28,999 nucleotides of DNA from Cycloclasticus sp. (GCA_018066825.1 JAGPVU010000110.1:1-28999), one strand, 5' to 3'; positions 17,469-26,831 are shown, counted from the stretch's first letter. A program made the numbers and translations. The notes: generated by a model from the letters alone, not told the origin.

Positions 17469-19597
17469 TAAAACGGATCTATCTGCTACCTGCGGGGGTT
17501 CTCCTCCTTTTGCTGTTCAGCTTATACTTGATGAGCCATGCGACGCAGTCGTCATCGCAGTTTAACGAGTTATTCTCCTCCCTTATCCTGTTAAATGTCA
17601 TCGGTACGATTTTTCTATTTGGCTTACTGATTAGCAATATCTACGGGTTATGGCTTCAATTTAAACAGCAGGCCGTGGGGTCCCGAATTACTTTGCGGAT
17701 TGTCCTGTTGTTTTTTGCCATTTCAGTGGTTCCGACCAGTGTAGTGTTTTATTTTTCTAGCCAATTATTGCATCAAAGTGTCGACAGCTGGTTCGACGCT
17801 CAAATTGACGACGCAATGGAAAGTTCGCTAACCCTCAGCCAACGATCCCTCGACAACAGAAACCGTTCGTTAATGAAAGAAACCCGGCAACTTTCCGAAG
17901 CTCTAGAAAACGAGTCAGATATGTTTTTATCACTAACCCTTGCGACATTGCGCGAGAAGACCAGCGCCAAAGAGTTAACCGCCTTTTCAAAACAGGGCCG
18001 CATTATCGCCACCACCAATTTCGACCCGAACGTTCTTATTCCTAATACGCCTGATGACGCAGTGCTCTTATTGGTTCGGCAAAGTGGCGAATACATGGGC
18101 ATCGAGCCAAACGACTATGACGATCTAATCGTGCGCACCTTAGTCGAAATTAAAAACTCTAATCCACAACGCTACCTGCAAGCAATTTACACCCTTCCGA
18201 GAGACCTCAGCGCACTAGCCAGCTCAGTAGAAAACGCCTACACGGCCTACCAAGAATTTAACTACCTTAGAGAATCTTTAAAATTTAGCTTTACCCTAAC
18301 CTTATCGCTGGTTTTGGTCTTTAGCTTGTTAGCCGCCAGTTGGGCCGCGTTTATTTTTGCCCGCGAATTAGTCGCTCCGATTCGTCAGCTTGTCAAAGGC
18401 ACTCAAGCCGTAGCCGCTGGCGATTATGAAAAGAAATTAACCACCGGCAGACGTGACGAGCTTGGTTTTTTGGTTGAATCATTCAACGACATGACCTCAC
18501 GCATCTCTAACGCACGGGGCGAAGCCAATAAAGCTCAACAAGAAGCCGAAAACCAACATGCCTACCTTGAAACTATTCTCAGTCACTTATCCAACGGGGT
18601 TTTGGGCTTCGACCTGTCGCTTCGACTAAAAATGACCAATCAAGGTGCAGACCAAATTCTTGAACACTATCTTTCCGCTTGTATCGAGTATTCATTAGAA
18701 GAAATCGCTGAAAAGTTCCCAGCCCTTGACTCTTTTTCCTCTCTTTTACTAGAAAAGTTTTCTACCGACACCAAAGAATGGCAACACGAGTTTTTATTAA
18801 CCATAAACCATCAAAAAAAGACCCTGCTATTAAAAGGCACCGCCTTGTTTGCCGCAGACAAAAGCTTGTCTGGTTATGTTTTAATCTTTGACGATGTAAC
18901 CCCTATCATTCAATCTCAACGAAATGCCGCCTGGAGCGAAGTCGCGCAACGACTTGCTCACGAAATTAAAAACCCGCTAACACCCATACAGTTGTCCGCT
19001 GAGCGACTACAGCGCAAACTGCATGGCTTATTAGACAGTGACGCCGAACAGGTATTAAAAAAGTCGACCGATACCATTGTTCAACAAGTCAGTGCAATGA
19101 AAAGCATGGTCAATGACTTTTCTGACTTTGCCCGGCCGCCTCAGTCAAAACCACAAATTATCAAAATGGAACACTTACTTGAACAAGTAACCACCCTTTA
19201 TCATGCCCAAATCAAACGTCTGGTTGTCGACATTAAAGAGCCCTTGCCCACACTTTACGCTGACCCCATTCGCTTAAGGCAGGTATTCATCAACCTAATT
19301 AAAAACGCACAAGAAGCCATCATCGACACAAAAGATGGGCAGATTAATATCTCTGCGGCGTACCTACAAGACAACAACTCAGTAGAAATAGCTATTGCCG
19401 ATAACGGTCCAGGGGTAGATAATTCAAAGATTGAACATATCTTCGAGCCTTACGTCACATCGAAGGTGAAAGGTACAGGGCTTGGCCTGGCTATCGTTAA
19501 GAAAATCATTGAAGAACACGGTGGAACCATCCTTGTTATGCCGATGCAGCCTCAAGGCGCCAAATTCATTATTCATCTCCCTGTAATAAGCGAGTAA
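17450..19597 (+). CDS. NtrY-like membrane sensor histidine kinase
   Basis: A 715-residue inner-membrane kinase. Transmembrane segments lie at about 10-28, 45-66, 83-104 and 278-303, with a periplasmic sensing region of some 170 residues between the last two. Then come a HAMP domain (about 304-356), a PAS-like domain (about 371-480), and the kinase core. The phosphorylated histidine is H504 in RLAHEIKNPLTPIQLSAERL, the characteristic NtrY H-box. The ATP site has NLIKNAQEA (615-623), DNGPGV (651-656) and KGTGLGL (674-680). The partner regulator follows 26 bases downstream. NtrY/NtrX systems have been tied to nitrogen metabolism, redox and envelope control in different bacteria; linkage here to trkA/trkH hints at ion or envelope stress. 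The signal is unknown. Confidence 0.93.
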   Translation: MDTKKIIKRIYLLPAGVLLLLLFSLYLMSHATQSSSQFNELFSSLILLNVIGTIFLFGLLISNIYGLWLQFKQQAVGSRITLRIVLLFFAISVVPTSVVFYFSSQLLHQSVDSWFDAQIDDAMESSLTLSQRSLDNRNRSLMKETRQLSEALENESDMFLSLTLATLREKTSAKELTAFSKQGRIIATTNFDPNVLIPNTPDDAVLLLVRQSGEYMGIEPNDYDDLIVRTLVEIKNSNPQRYLQAIYTLPRDLSALASSVENAYTAYQEFNYLRESLKFSFTLTLSLVLVFSLLAASWAAFIFARELVAPIRQLVKGTQAVAAGDYEKKLTTGRRDELGFLVESFNDMTSRISNARGEANKAQQEAENQHAYLETILSHLSNGVLGFDLSLRLKMTNQGADQILEHYLSACIEYSLEEIAEKFPALDSFSSLLLEKFSTDTKEWQHEFLLTINHQKKTLLLKGTALFAADKSLSGYVLIFDDVTPIIQSQRNAAWSEVAQRLAHEIKNPLTPIQLSAERLQRKLHGLLDSDAEQVLKKSTDTIVQQVSAMKSMVNDFSDFARPPQSKPQIIKMEHLLEQVTTLYHAQIKRLVVDIKEPLPTLYADPIRLRQVFINLIKNAQEAIIDTKDGQINISAAYLQDNNSVEIAIADNGPGVDNSKIEHIFEPYVTSKVKGTGLGLAIVKKIIEEHGGTILVMPMQPQGAKFIIHLPVISE

Positions 19598-19623
19598 CAT
19601 TAACCGATTTACGGACACATCGC

Positions 19624-20991
19624 ATGAACCAATCTCACATTCTTGTTATCGATGACGAACCTGATATCCGCAGCCTGATCCGCGATATTTTAGAAGACGA
19701 GGGATACGAGGTATCCACAGCTGAAAATGCCGCTGGCGCTCAAAAAGCGCGCCACGAATGCCGGCACGACTTGATTTTATTAGATATTTGGATGCCCGAC
19801 ACCGATGGCGTCACCCTATTAAAAGAGTGGTCGACAACGGGCGATCTATCATGCCCGGTTATCATGATGTCTGGGCACGGAACAGTTGAAACAGCGGTTG
19901 AAGCAACTCGACTAGGCGCTTACGACTTCCTTGAAAAACCGCTTTCAATCGCCAAACTGTTATTAACCGTTGAACGCGCCTTAGAAACCGAGAAACTCAA
20001 ACAAGAAAACATCGACTTGAGGCAGTTTTCTAATACCGTACAAGAGCCCCTTGGCGGCAGCCAAGCTATCAAGCAGCTACTTGAACAAGCACGCCGACTG
20101 GGCCAACATGATACACGCGTCTTGCTGACCGGCGAACCCGGTAGCGGTAAAGAAACGCTAGCTAGGTACATCCATGAACACAGCACAAGGAAACAAGGCC
20201 CTTTTATTGAACTCAATACTGGCGTTATCACGTCGAGTAACGCCTTAGAAGAATTTTTTGGCCGCGAGGAAGGCGACTCCATTCATTACGGCTTATTAGA
20301 AAAGGCCAACCACGGCACCTTGTTCATCGACGAAATTGGCGACATGGATAACGAGGTCCAACATCGGCTCTTGAGCGCTTTAGAGTCTCGGTCATTTCAA
20401 CGCGTTGGCGGTAGTGAAGAGGTAAAAGCCGACGTGCGCGTCATTGCCTCAACCCGTCAAGACCTTGAAGAAGCCGTGCAACAAGGCCAGTTTAGGCAAG
20501 ACCTCTACTACTTACTTAATGTGGCCTGCTTGCATTTACCCCCACTTAGAGAAAGAAAAGACGACATACCCTTGCTTCTAAACTTTTATCTTCAACACTA
20601 TATTAAACGAGAAAATTTACCAAAACGTAAATTTACTGTTGCGGCACAGCAATTTTTAAGCGATTATGCGTGGCTCGGAAACATACGAGAACTAAGAAAC
20701 GTAGTGCAACGCCTGTTAATTTTAGGCATTGGGGACGAAATTGGTTTAACCGAAGTGAGAACAACCCTTGGGGAATCGGCCAGATCCGTCATTACATCAA
20801 ACGATATACCGGTCTTTTATGACTTACCCCTCAAAGATGCCAGAGCTCAATTTGAAAAAGCCTACCTCGACTACCACCTCGATCAGCACGATGGCAGCGT
20901 CACTAAGTTGGCAGACACCGCTGGCGTCGAACGGACCCATTTGTACCGCAAACTGCACGCGCTGGGCATTGAGTTTAGAGGCAAACGGTAA
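19624..20991 (+). CDS. NtrX-like response regulator (receiver, AAA+, Fis-type HTH)
   Basis: A 455-residue regulator. The receiver domain (1-120) has phosphoacceptor D54 in LLDIWMPD and K105. The AAA+ domain (about 143-370) has Walker A GEPGSGKE (170-177) and Walker B TLFIDEIGD (232-240). The C-terminal helix-turn-helix is of the Fis type (VTKLADTAGVERTHLYRKL). Two hallmark features of sigma-54 activators are missing. The GAFTGA loop expected after FFGREEG (211-217) is absent and the chain runs straight into HYGLLEKANHGTLF. The second arginine-finger position of the FREDLYYRLNV block is leucine (FRQDLYYLLNV, L297). Loss of GAFTGA is known for NtrX-type proteins, which may act with sigma-70 or as repressors. 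Cognate to the kinase just upstream. Confidence 0.92.
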   Translation: MNQSHILVIDDEPDIRSLIRDILEDEGYEVSTAENAAGAQKARHECRHDLILLDIWMPDTDGVTLLKEWSTTGDLSCPVIMMSGHGTVETAVEATRLGAYDFLEKPLSIAKLLLTVERALETEKLKQENIDLRQFSNTVQEPLGGSQAIKQLLEQARRLGQHDTRVLLTGEPGSGKETLARYIHEHSTRKQGPFIELNTGVITSSNALEEFFGREEGDSIHYGLLEKANHGTLFIDEIGDMDNEVQHRLLSALESRSFQRVGGSEEVKADVRVIASTRQDLEEAVQQGQFRQDLYYLLNVACLHLPPLRERKDDIPLLLNFYLQHYIKRENLPKRKFTVAAQQFLSDYAWLGNIRELRNVVQRLLILGIGDEIGLTEVRTTLGESARSVITSNDIPVFYDLPLKDARAQFEKAYLDYHLDQHDGSVTKLADTAGVERTHLYRKLHALGIEFRGKR

Positions 20992-21012
20992 ACCAATCCG
21001 TACGTTTATTTA

Positions 21013-22404
21013 ATGAGAATAATTATTTTAGGAGCCGGCCGAGTCGGCTTTACTGTCGCTAGCAATTTAGCCAATGAAGATATCGATATTACACTGATCG
21101 ATAATAACCAAGAAACCATTGATGCCGCTTGCGAACGTTTAGACGTATCGGCAATATGCGGCAATGTATCCCACCCTGACGTACTGGAAAGTGCGGGTAT
21201 TAAACACGCCGACATTATCATCGCCGTTACAGACAGCGATGAAACCAACATGATGGCCTGCCAAGTTGCACATTATTTATTCAATGTGCCACAAAAAATT
21301 GCGCGCGTCAGGGCGCAGTCTTTTCTGGACGCGCAAGACAAGCTTTTCCATAAAGACGCCATACCGATCGACGTTATCATTAACCCAGAGAATGAAATTG
21401 TTAATTTCATTAAAAACCTTATTTTGCACCCCGGTTCGCAACAGGTTTTATCTTTTGCAAACGACACCCTCAGCTTGGTTGAAACAAAGTGCCACCCCAA
21501 TAACTCGTTGATTGGTCAATCGATCAGTGATATGACTCAAGCCTTACAAGGCCTGTATGCTCGAGTATGCAGTATCTATCGAAACGGCGAGGTTATCTTT
21601 CCAAACTATCGAACCATCATTGAAAGTGGGGATCGACTTTTTTTTATTGCCCCGTCTGGCGATATTCAAAAAGTACTCAGTATTTTATTTAACCAAAACA
21701 AAGCCTATAAACGTTTAATCATTTCAGGCGGCGGACGCATTGGTTTGGGCCTTGCCAAGGCGCTCGAAAACACCATGCAAGTTAAAATTATCACCACCAG
21801 CAGCAAACGATCGCATCAGTTATCAGAACAACTCAATCATACTATTGTGCTCACAGGCGACGCTACCGATGAGGCTTTTTTATTAGACGAAAATATCGAT
21901 AGAACAGACGTTTTCTGCACCGTTACCAGTGATGATGAAACCAACATTTTATGCTCAATGTTAGCTAAAAGTTTGGGCGCTCGCGTGGTGATGAGTCTAG
22001 TCGACAGAAGCGCCTATATGAGCATGGTTGATAATGGTTCAATCGATAATGCAATCTACCCACAACATACGACCATTGGCAAAATTCTCGCCCAAGTTAG
22101 GCGTGGCGATATTTCAAGCGTTCATTCATTGCTGCGCGGTAAAGCTGAGGCGCTTGAGGCTACTGTGCCAAGTGGCACAGGAAAATCCGCCCTTGCCGGC
22201 AAAAAAATTGGCGACGTCAAACTGCCACAAGGCACCATCATTATTGGCTTAGTACGCGATCAAGTTTCGGTCCCAACCAAATCAGAACTCGTTATCCAAG
22301 AAGGTGATCATATTATTTTCTTTGTGTCGGATAAGTCATTAATTCACCAAGTAGAAGCGCTTTTCCAACTGCCTAAATCCTTACTTAGCCGACTCATTAA
22401 TTAA
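21013..22404 (+). CDS. trkA: Trk potassium uptake regulatory subunit TrkA
   Basis: Peripheral NAD(H)-binding gating subunit of the Trk potassium transporter. The 463 residues form two repeated RCK units, each with a Rossmann glycine motif: GAGRVG near residue 7 and GGGRIG near residue 238. In each unit the fold is followed by a conserved acidic block (DSDETNMMACQVA and SDDETNILCSMLA). TrkA-C subdomains close each half. The length agrees with the E. coli protein. It lies 21 bases after the NtrX-like gene and 2 bases before trkH, so channel and gate are probably made together. rsmB-trkA linkage is ancestral in gammaproteobacteria; here ntrYX sits between them. Confidence 0.96.
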   Translation: MRIIILGAGRVGFTVASNLANEDIDITLIDNNQETIDAACERLDVSAICGNVSHPDVLESAGIKHADIIIAVTDSDETNMMACQVAHYLFNVPQKIARVRAQSFLDAQDKLFHKDAIPIDVIINPENEIVNFIKNLILHPGSQQVLSFANDTLSLVETKCHPNNSLIGQSISDMTQALQGLYARVCSIYRNGEVIFPNYRTIIESGDRLFFIAPSGDIQKVLSILFNQNKAYKRLIISGGGRIGLGLAKALENTMQVKIITTSSKRSHQLSEQLNHTIVLTGDATDEAFLLDENIDRTDVFCTVTSDDETNILCSMLAKSLGARVVMSLVDRSAYMSMVDNGSIDNAIYPQHTTIGKILAQVRRGDISSVHSLLRGKAEALEATVPSGTGKSALAGKKIGDVKLPQGTIIIGLVRDQVSVPTKSELVIQEGDHIIFFVSDKSLIHQVEALFQLPKSLLSRLIN

Positions 22405-22406
22405 CC

Positions 22407-23858
22407 ATGCACTACAATGTCATCAGGCGAATATCTGGCCTCTTATTATGCCTCTTTAGCATTACCATGCTGCCACCGATAGCGGTGTCATTTATTTACA
22501 ACGAACAAAATCACCAACCCTTTGTCATCGGCTTTTTAGCCATTTTTTTTACCGGTTTTTTGCTTTGGCTTAGCGCCAAAAATGCCAAGGACGAGCTCAG
22601 AACGCGCGATGGATTTATTATCGCGGCACTTTTTTGGCTCAGCCTCGGCTTATCTGGTGCCATTCCTTTTTACGTCACGTCTCTACATTCACTCTCACTG
22701 ACCGACGCCATTTTTGAATCAATCTCTGGCTTGACGACCACTGGCGCAACAGTGATGACTGGGCTAGATACATTGCCTAAATCCATTCTTTTCTACCGCC
22801 AGCAATTACAATGGCTTGGTGGTATGGGCATTATCGTTCTCGCTGTGGCCATCCTTCCCATGTTGGGCATCGGCGGCATGCAGTTATACAAAGCAGAAGC
22901 CCCGGGCCCAGTGAAAGACGCCAAGCTGACCCCCCGAATAACCGAAACAGCAAAGGCTTTGTGGGAAATATACCTTGGTTTGACTGTTGCCTGCACACTC
23001 GCCTATTGGGCGGGTGGCATGACCTTTTTTGACGCCATTAGTCACAGTTTTAGCACCGTATCTATCGGCGGCTTTTCAACTCACGATGCGAATTTTGCTT
23101 TCTTTAACAGCTCCGCTTTGAATTACATATGCATAAGTTTTATGTTTATTGCCGGCATCAACTTTGCTTTACATTTTAAAGCCGCTCACTCACTTAATCC
23201 CAAGCTGTATACTGGCAACAGTGAATTTAAAGCCTACTTTTTCACTCTCGCATCCCACGCACTGATTGTACTTATCGTATTGCTTGCTTATAGTTCTTAT
23301 GGCGGTATCAGCGCGTCTATCGAACACACCTTATTCCAAGTCGTTTCCTTTGCAACCACCTCTGGCTTCACCACGGCCAATTATTCCCTGTGGCCATCTT
23401 TCATCCCTGTATTATTGATTTTTGTTAGTTTTTACGGCGGTTGCGCTGGCTCCACCGCGGGCGGTATGAAAGTAATCCGGGTGCTAATCATGTTTAAACA
23501 GTTAAGCAAAGAAGCAACCCATCTCATACATCCGCACGCAAATATGCCAGTAAAATTAGACCGTCACGTAGTCGCACGCCCTGTACTTCAAGCAGTATGG
23601 GGGTTTTTTGCCGCTTATATATTGTCTTTTGGTGTACTCATGATGCTGATGATGGCAACCGGCCTAGATCAAGTGAGCGCCTTTTCCGCGGTTGCTGCAA
23701 CAATCAATAACCTAGGCCCCGGCTTAGGTGACGTCAACAATAACTTTGCCACCCTTTCAGACAGTGGCAAATGGATCTCCTGCTTTGCCATGTTGCTAGG
23801 CCGTTTAGAAATATTCACTCTACTTATTTTGTTTACACCTATGTTTTGGCGTGACTAA
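22407..23858 (+). CDS. trkH: Trk potassium uptake channel subunit TrkH
   Basis: The membrane-embedded potassium-conducting subunit. The 483-residue protein shows the four-fold repeated pore-loop architecture, with selectivity-filter regions at TTTGATVM, TVSIGGFS, TTSGFTT and NNLGPGLG and long hydrophobic segments between them. WLGGMGIIVLAVAILPMLG and QLYKAEAPGPVKDAKLTPR are hallmark TrkH stretches, and the chain ends TPMFWRD as is usual. It begins 2 bases after trkA, and its stop codon abuts the ATG of the following methyltransferase gene. Works with TrkA at the inner membrane for turgor and pH homeostasis. Confidence 0.96.
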   Translation: MHYNVIRRISGLLLCLFSITMLPPIAVSFIYNEQNHQPFVIGFLAIFFTGFLLWLSAKNAKDELRTRDGFIIAALFWLSLGLSGAIPFYVTSLHSLSLTDAIFESISGLTTTGATVMTGLDTLPKSILFYRQQLQWLGGMGIIVLAVAILPMLGIGGMQLYKAEAPGPVKDAKLTPRITETAKALWEIYLGLTVACTLAYWAGGMTFFDAISHSFSTVSIGGFSTHDANFAFFNSSALNYICISFMFIAGINFALHFKAAHSLNPKLYTGNSEFKAYFFTLASHALIVLIVLLAYSSYGGISASIEHTLFQVVSFATTSGFTTANYSLWPSFIPVLLIFVSFYGGCAGSTAGGMKVIRVLIMFKQLSKEATHLIHPHANMPVKLDRHVVARPVLQAVWGFFAAYILSFGVLMMLMMATGLDQVSAFSAVAATINNLGPGLGDVNNNFATLSDSGKWISCFAMLLGRLEIFTLLILFTPMFWRD

Positions 23859-24431
23859 ATGGATGATTTAGGCCAAAAATGGGATGCCATTTATCGCCAA
23901 CGAGAAGGTAACGACCCCGAACCCGCGACTGTTTTATCTCAATACACCCATCTTTTACCAACAACGGGCTTAGCGCTTGATCTCGCTTGCGGCCTTGGCG
24001 GCAATGCTTTTTTGCTTGCCCAACACGGACTTTGCGTAGATGCCTGGGATATTTCGTCGGTCGCTATTGAGAAAATTAAGAAAGAAACAAGTCACTTAAC
24101 TCAAATTAATGCCGAAGTTACCGATGTCGCTCAAGCCAAACTTGCAAATAACCACTATGACGTCATCGTCGTATCCCGTTTTTTAGACCGACAAATCGTG
24201 CCGAAACTGATCAGCGCTTTAAAACCTCAAGGCCTTATTTTTTACCAAACATTTACCTTGGCTAAGTCGCATGCTAGCGGACCGAGTAACCCCCGTTTTT
24301 TATTACGACGAAACGAGCTGTTAAGTCTGTTCTCAGAATTGATCACGGTCATTTATCGTGAAGACGGCAATATTGGCAACACCCAGCTCGGGCTCAGAAA
24401 TGAGGCCATGCTAGTCGCACAAAAACCATAA
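23859..24431 (+). CDS. Class I SAM-dependent methyltransferase (TehB-like)
   Basis: A 190-residue soluble methyltransferase. SAM motif I is ALDLACGLGGNAF (39-51), followed by the acidic ribose-binding D64 in AWDISSVAI. The later segment, VVSRFLDRQIVPKLISALKPQG and IFYQTFT, fits the small TehB-like group. The PSNPRFLLRRNEL segment is typical of this subgroup, for which the natural substrate is not known; tellurite methylation should not be assumed. Its ATG directly follows the trkH stop without a spacer (TAAATG), so translation is almost certainly coupled. It appears to be the last gene of the def-to-trkH run, although no hairpin terminator is visible after it. Confidence 0.87.
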   Translation: MDDLGQKWDAIYRQREGNDPEPATVLSQYTHLLPTTGLALDLACGLGGNAFLLAQHGLCVDAWDISSVAIEKIKKETSHLTQINAEVTDVAQAKLANNHYDVIVVSRFLDRQIVPKLISALKPQGLIFYQTFTLAKSHASGPSNPRFLLRRNELLSLFSELITVIYREDGNIGNTQLGLRNEAMLVAQKP

Positions 24432-24464
24432 CGCTCATTTCAACCTAGTCAATAATAATCGTTG

Positions 24465-24470
24465 TATAAT
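24465..24470 (+). promoter_or_regulatory. Candidate -10 element upstream of the rhodanese gene
   Basis: A perfect TATAAT lies 28 bases before the rhodanese start in an A+T-rich gap. No good -35 is present at 16-18 bases, so the assignment rests on the -10 alone. Confidence 0.35.
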
Positions 24471-24498
24471 ATACAGCTAACACAATTTTGGAATGGTT

Positions 24499-24897
24499 AT
24501 GTCTACTATAAAAAGCATCTCGCCGACACAGGCACATGAGATTCTTCAAGGCGATTCAAGCACTCAGCTTATTGATACGCGTACAAGTATTGAGTACTCG
24601 TTTATCGGTCACCCCATAGGCGCTATACACGTTCCTCTTAAAAGACCGCCTGAATGGCTAGCTTTTCCCGATTTTATTGAAAAAGTAGCAAGTCATGTAG
24701 CCGATACAACAACGCCTATCATCTTAATGTGTCGTAGTGGGGCCCGCTCCATGGCTGCCGCAGAGTTACTGGCAGAAGCCGGTTACAAATCTTTATACAA
24801 TATGGATGAGGGTTTTGAAGGCGATAAAGACCACAACAACCATCGTGGTAATATAGGTGGCTGGCGTTTCCATGGCCTACCTTGGGAACAAAGCTAA
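24499..24897 (+). CDS. Single-domain rhodanese-like protein
   Basis: A 132-residue cytosolic sulfurtransferase-like protein. The active-site loop is CRSGAR, with the catalytic cysteine at residue 78 in ILMCRSGARS, six residues as in true rhodaneses and unlike the longer loop of Cdc25-type phosphatases. LIDTRTSIEYSFIGH is the upstream half of the fold. The C-terminal GFEGDKDHNNHRG and WRFHGLPW are shared by a subgroup of proteobacterial single-domain rhodaneses. I prefer ATG 24499, with GGA six bases ahead, over ATG 24493, where the GGA touches the start. The sulfur donor and acceptor are unknown. It seems to have its own promoter and precedes typA by 66 bases. Confidence 0.88.
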   Translation: MSTIKSISPTQAHEILQGDSSTQLIDTRTSIEYSFIGHPIGAIHVPLKRPPEWLAFPDFIEKVASHVADTTTPIILMCRSGARSMAAAELLAEAGYKSLYNMDEGFEGDKDHNNHRGNIGGWRFHGLPWEQS

Positions 24898-24963
24898 ACC
24901 CAACTCAACTTATACTGATACTTTTGGCTTACGCCACCCTCCAACCAATAGGAATACACACCT

Positions 24964-26784
24964 GTGAAACAAAATCTTCGTAATATTGCCATCATTGCCC
25001 ACGTTGACCACGGCAAAACCACCCTCGTTGATAAATTACTCGAGCAATCGGGCACGCTTGATCGCAAGAGCCAGGGTACCGAACGCATCATGGACTCGAA
25101 CGACCAAGAAAAAGAACGCGGCATCACCATTCTGGCAAAAAATACCGCTATCGAGTGGAACGGCTTACATATCAATATCGTCGACACCCCGGGTCACGCC
25201 GATTTTGGTGGTGAAGTTGAACGCGTATTATCAATGGTCGATTGCGTATTATTGCTCGTAGATGCCGTTGACGGGCCGATGCCACAAACTCGCTTTGTGA
25301 CATCAAAGGCCTTTGAACAAGGCCTTAAGCCGATTGTTGTGATCAATAAGGTTGATCGTCCAGGCTCGCGCCCTGACTGGGTCGTTGACCAAGTGTTTGA
25401 CCTATTCGACAAGCTCGGCGCAACCGATGAACAACTTGATTTTCCGGTTATTTACGCGTCAGCGATTAATGGCGTTGCCGGACCAGAAGCCGACCAGCTC
25501 GCCGACGATATGACGCCCTTATTCGAGATTATTGAAAAATCCGTGCCAGCCCCTGAGGTAGATGTTAACGGCCCATTTCAAATGCAAATTTCATCACTGG
25601 CCTACGATAGTTATGTTGGCGTAATCGGTGTGGGTCGTATCACCCGAGGCAGCTTAAAACCTGGTCAAACGGTGACTATCGTCGATCGCGAAAATGTCCA
25701 ACGCAAAGGCAAAGTGCTTAACGTGAAAGGCCATTTAGGCCTTGACCGCATAGACGTTGACGAGGCATTCGCTGGTGATATCGTGTGCATCAATGGTATC
25801 GATGGCCTAGGTATTTCAGACACCTTATGCCACCCCGATCACGTCGAAATATTACCTGCTTTGTCCGTAGACGAACCCACTGTAAGCATGACGTTCTCTG
25901 TTAACAACTCACCTTTTGCAGGACAAGATGGCAAATATGTCACCTCGCGCAACATTAAAGACCGCTTGGATCAAGAGCTTATTCACAACGTCGCACTCCG
26001 TGTTCAGCCAGGCGAAACGCCAGATAAGTTTATCGTATCGGGCCGTGGCGAACTTCACCTCTCAGTGCTGATTGAGACTATGCGCCGTGAAGGCTTTGAA
26101 ATTGGCGTTGCACGCCCCGAAGTGATCCAAAAAGAAATCGACGGCAAAAAGCAGGAACCATTCGAGCAGGTGGTGATCGACATCGAAGATCAGCACCAAG
26201 GCTCTATTATGGAAGAAATGGGTTTACGAAAAGCCGAACTGACCAATATGGAACCGGATGGTAAAGGTCGCATTCGTTTAGAATTCATTACGCCTTCACG
26301 CGGATTGATTGGTTTTCGTGGTCACTTTTTAACCTTGACGTCTGGCTCAGGGATCATGACCAGTATTTTTGATCATTATGGCGAAGTAAAAGTGGGGGAA
26401 ATCACCTCCCGTCAAAACGGTGTTCTGGTTTCCATGGTTAAAGGAAAAACACTCGCCTTTGGACTCTTCAACCTGCAAGAACGAGGCAGACTTTTCTTAG
26501 GTCACGCTGAAGAGGTCTACGAAGGGCAGATCGTTGGCATTCATTCTCGCGGGAATGACTTGGTGGTCAACCCAACTAAAGGCAAGCAACTGACCAACGT
26601 TCGCGCCTCTGGCACCGATGAAGCGCTTACGCTATCGCCACATATCGTGATGACACTGGAACAGGCGCTTGAATTTATCGAAGAAGACGAGTTAGTTGAA
26701 GTAACGCCTAACCACATTCGCTTAAGAAAGAAACTATTAACTGAAAATGAGCGTAAAAGACAATCTCGCGGCCCTAAATCTTAA
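24964..26784 (+). CDS. typA: Ribosome-associated translational GTPase BipA/TypA
   Basis: EF-G-like GTPase that binds the 70S ribosome and assists 50S assembly and stress or low-temperature growth. The 606 residues agree with E. coli (607). The G domain has AHVDHGKT (12-19), the switch II DTPGHADFGGEVER (from 74) and NKVD (128-131). The C-terminal domain ends with the typical LTLSPHIVMTLEQALEFIEEDELVEVTP stretch. The start is GTG at 24964: MKQNLRNIAIIAHVDHGKTT aligns directly with the family N-terminus, and AGGA lies about 10 bases upstream. No U-tract terminator serves this strand after the stop; the hairpin 20 bases downstream has its U-run on the other strand. Confidence 0.97.
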   Translation: MKQNLRNIAIIAHVDHGKTTLVDKLLEQSGTLDRKSQGTERIMDSNDQEKERGITILAKNTAIEWNGLHINIVDTPGHADFGGEVERVLSMVDCVLLLVDAVDGPMPQTRFVTSKAFEQGLKPIVVINKVDRPGSRPDWVVDQVFDLFDKLGATDEQLDFPVIYASAINGVAGPEADQLADDMTPLFEIIEKSVPAPEVDVNGPFQMQISSLAYDSYVGVIGVGRITRGSLKPGQTVTIVDRENVQRKGKVLNVKGHLGLDRIDVDEAFAGDIVCINGIDGLGISDTLCHPDHVEILPALSVDEPTVSMTFSVNNSPFAGQDGKYVTSRNIKDRLDQELIHNVALRVQPGETPDKFIVSGRGELHLSVLIETMRREGFEIGVARPEVIQKEIDGKKQEPFEQVVIDIEDQHQGSIMEEMGLRKAELTNMEPDGKGRIRLEFITPSRGLIGFRGHFLTLTSGSGIMTSIFDHYGEVKVGEITSRQNGVLVSMVKGKTLAFGLFNLQERGRLFLGHAEEVYEGQIVGIHSRGNDLVVNPTKGKQLTNVRASGTDEALTLSPHIVMTLEQALEFIEEDELVEVTPNHIRLRKKLLTENERKRQSRGPKS

Positions 26785-26799
26785 CCCGCAAATAAACAT

Positions 26800-26831
26800 A
26801 AAAAAAACCGACGGAGCGAGCTCCGTCGGTT
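26800..26831 (-). terminator. Rho-independent terminator of the minus-strand small RNA
   Basis: An 11-bp perfect stem (26806-26816 with 26821-26831) around a four-base loop. On the minus strand it reads AACCGACGGAG-CTCG-CTCCGTCGGTT and runs into T residues down to 26800. On the plus strand the stem is followed by TCAATGG, so the U-run exists only for leftward transcription. It therefore ends a transcript that comes from the gap, not typA, although the hairpin may slow typA transcription too. Confidence 0.9.
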
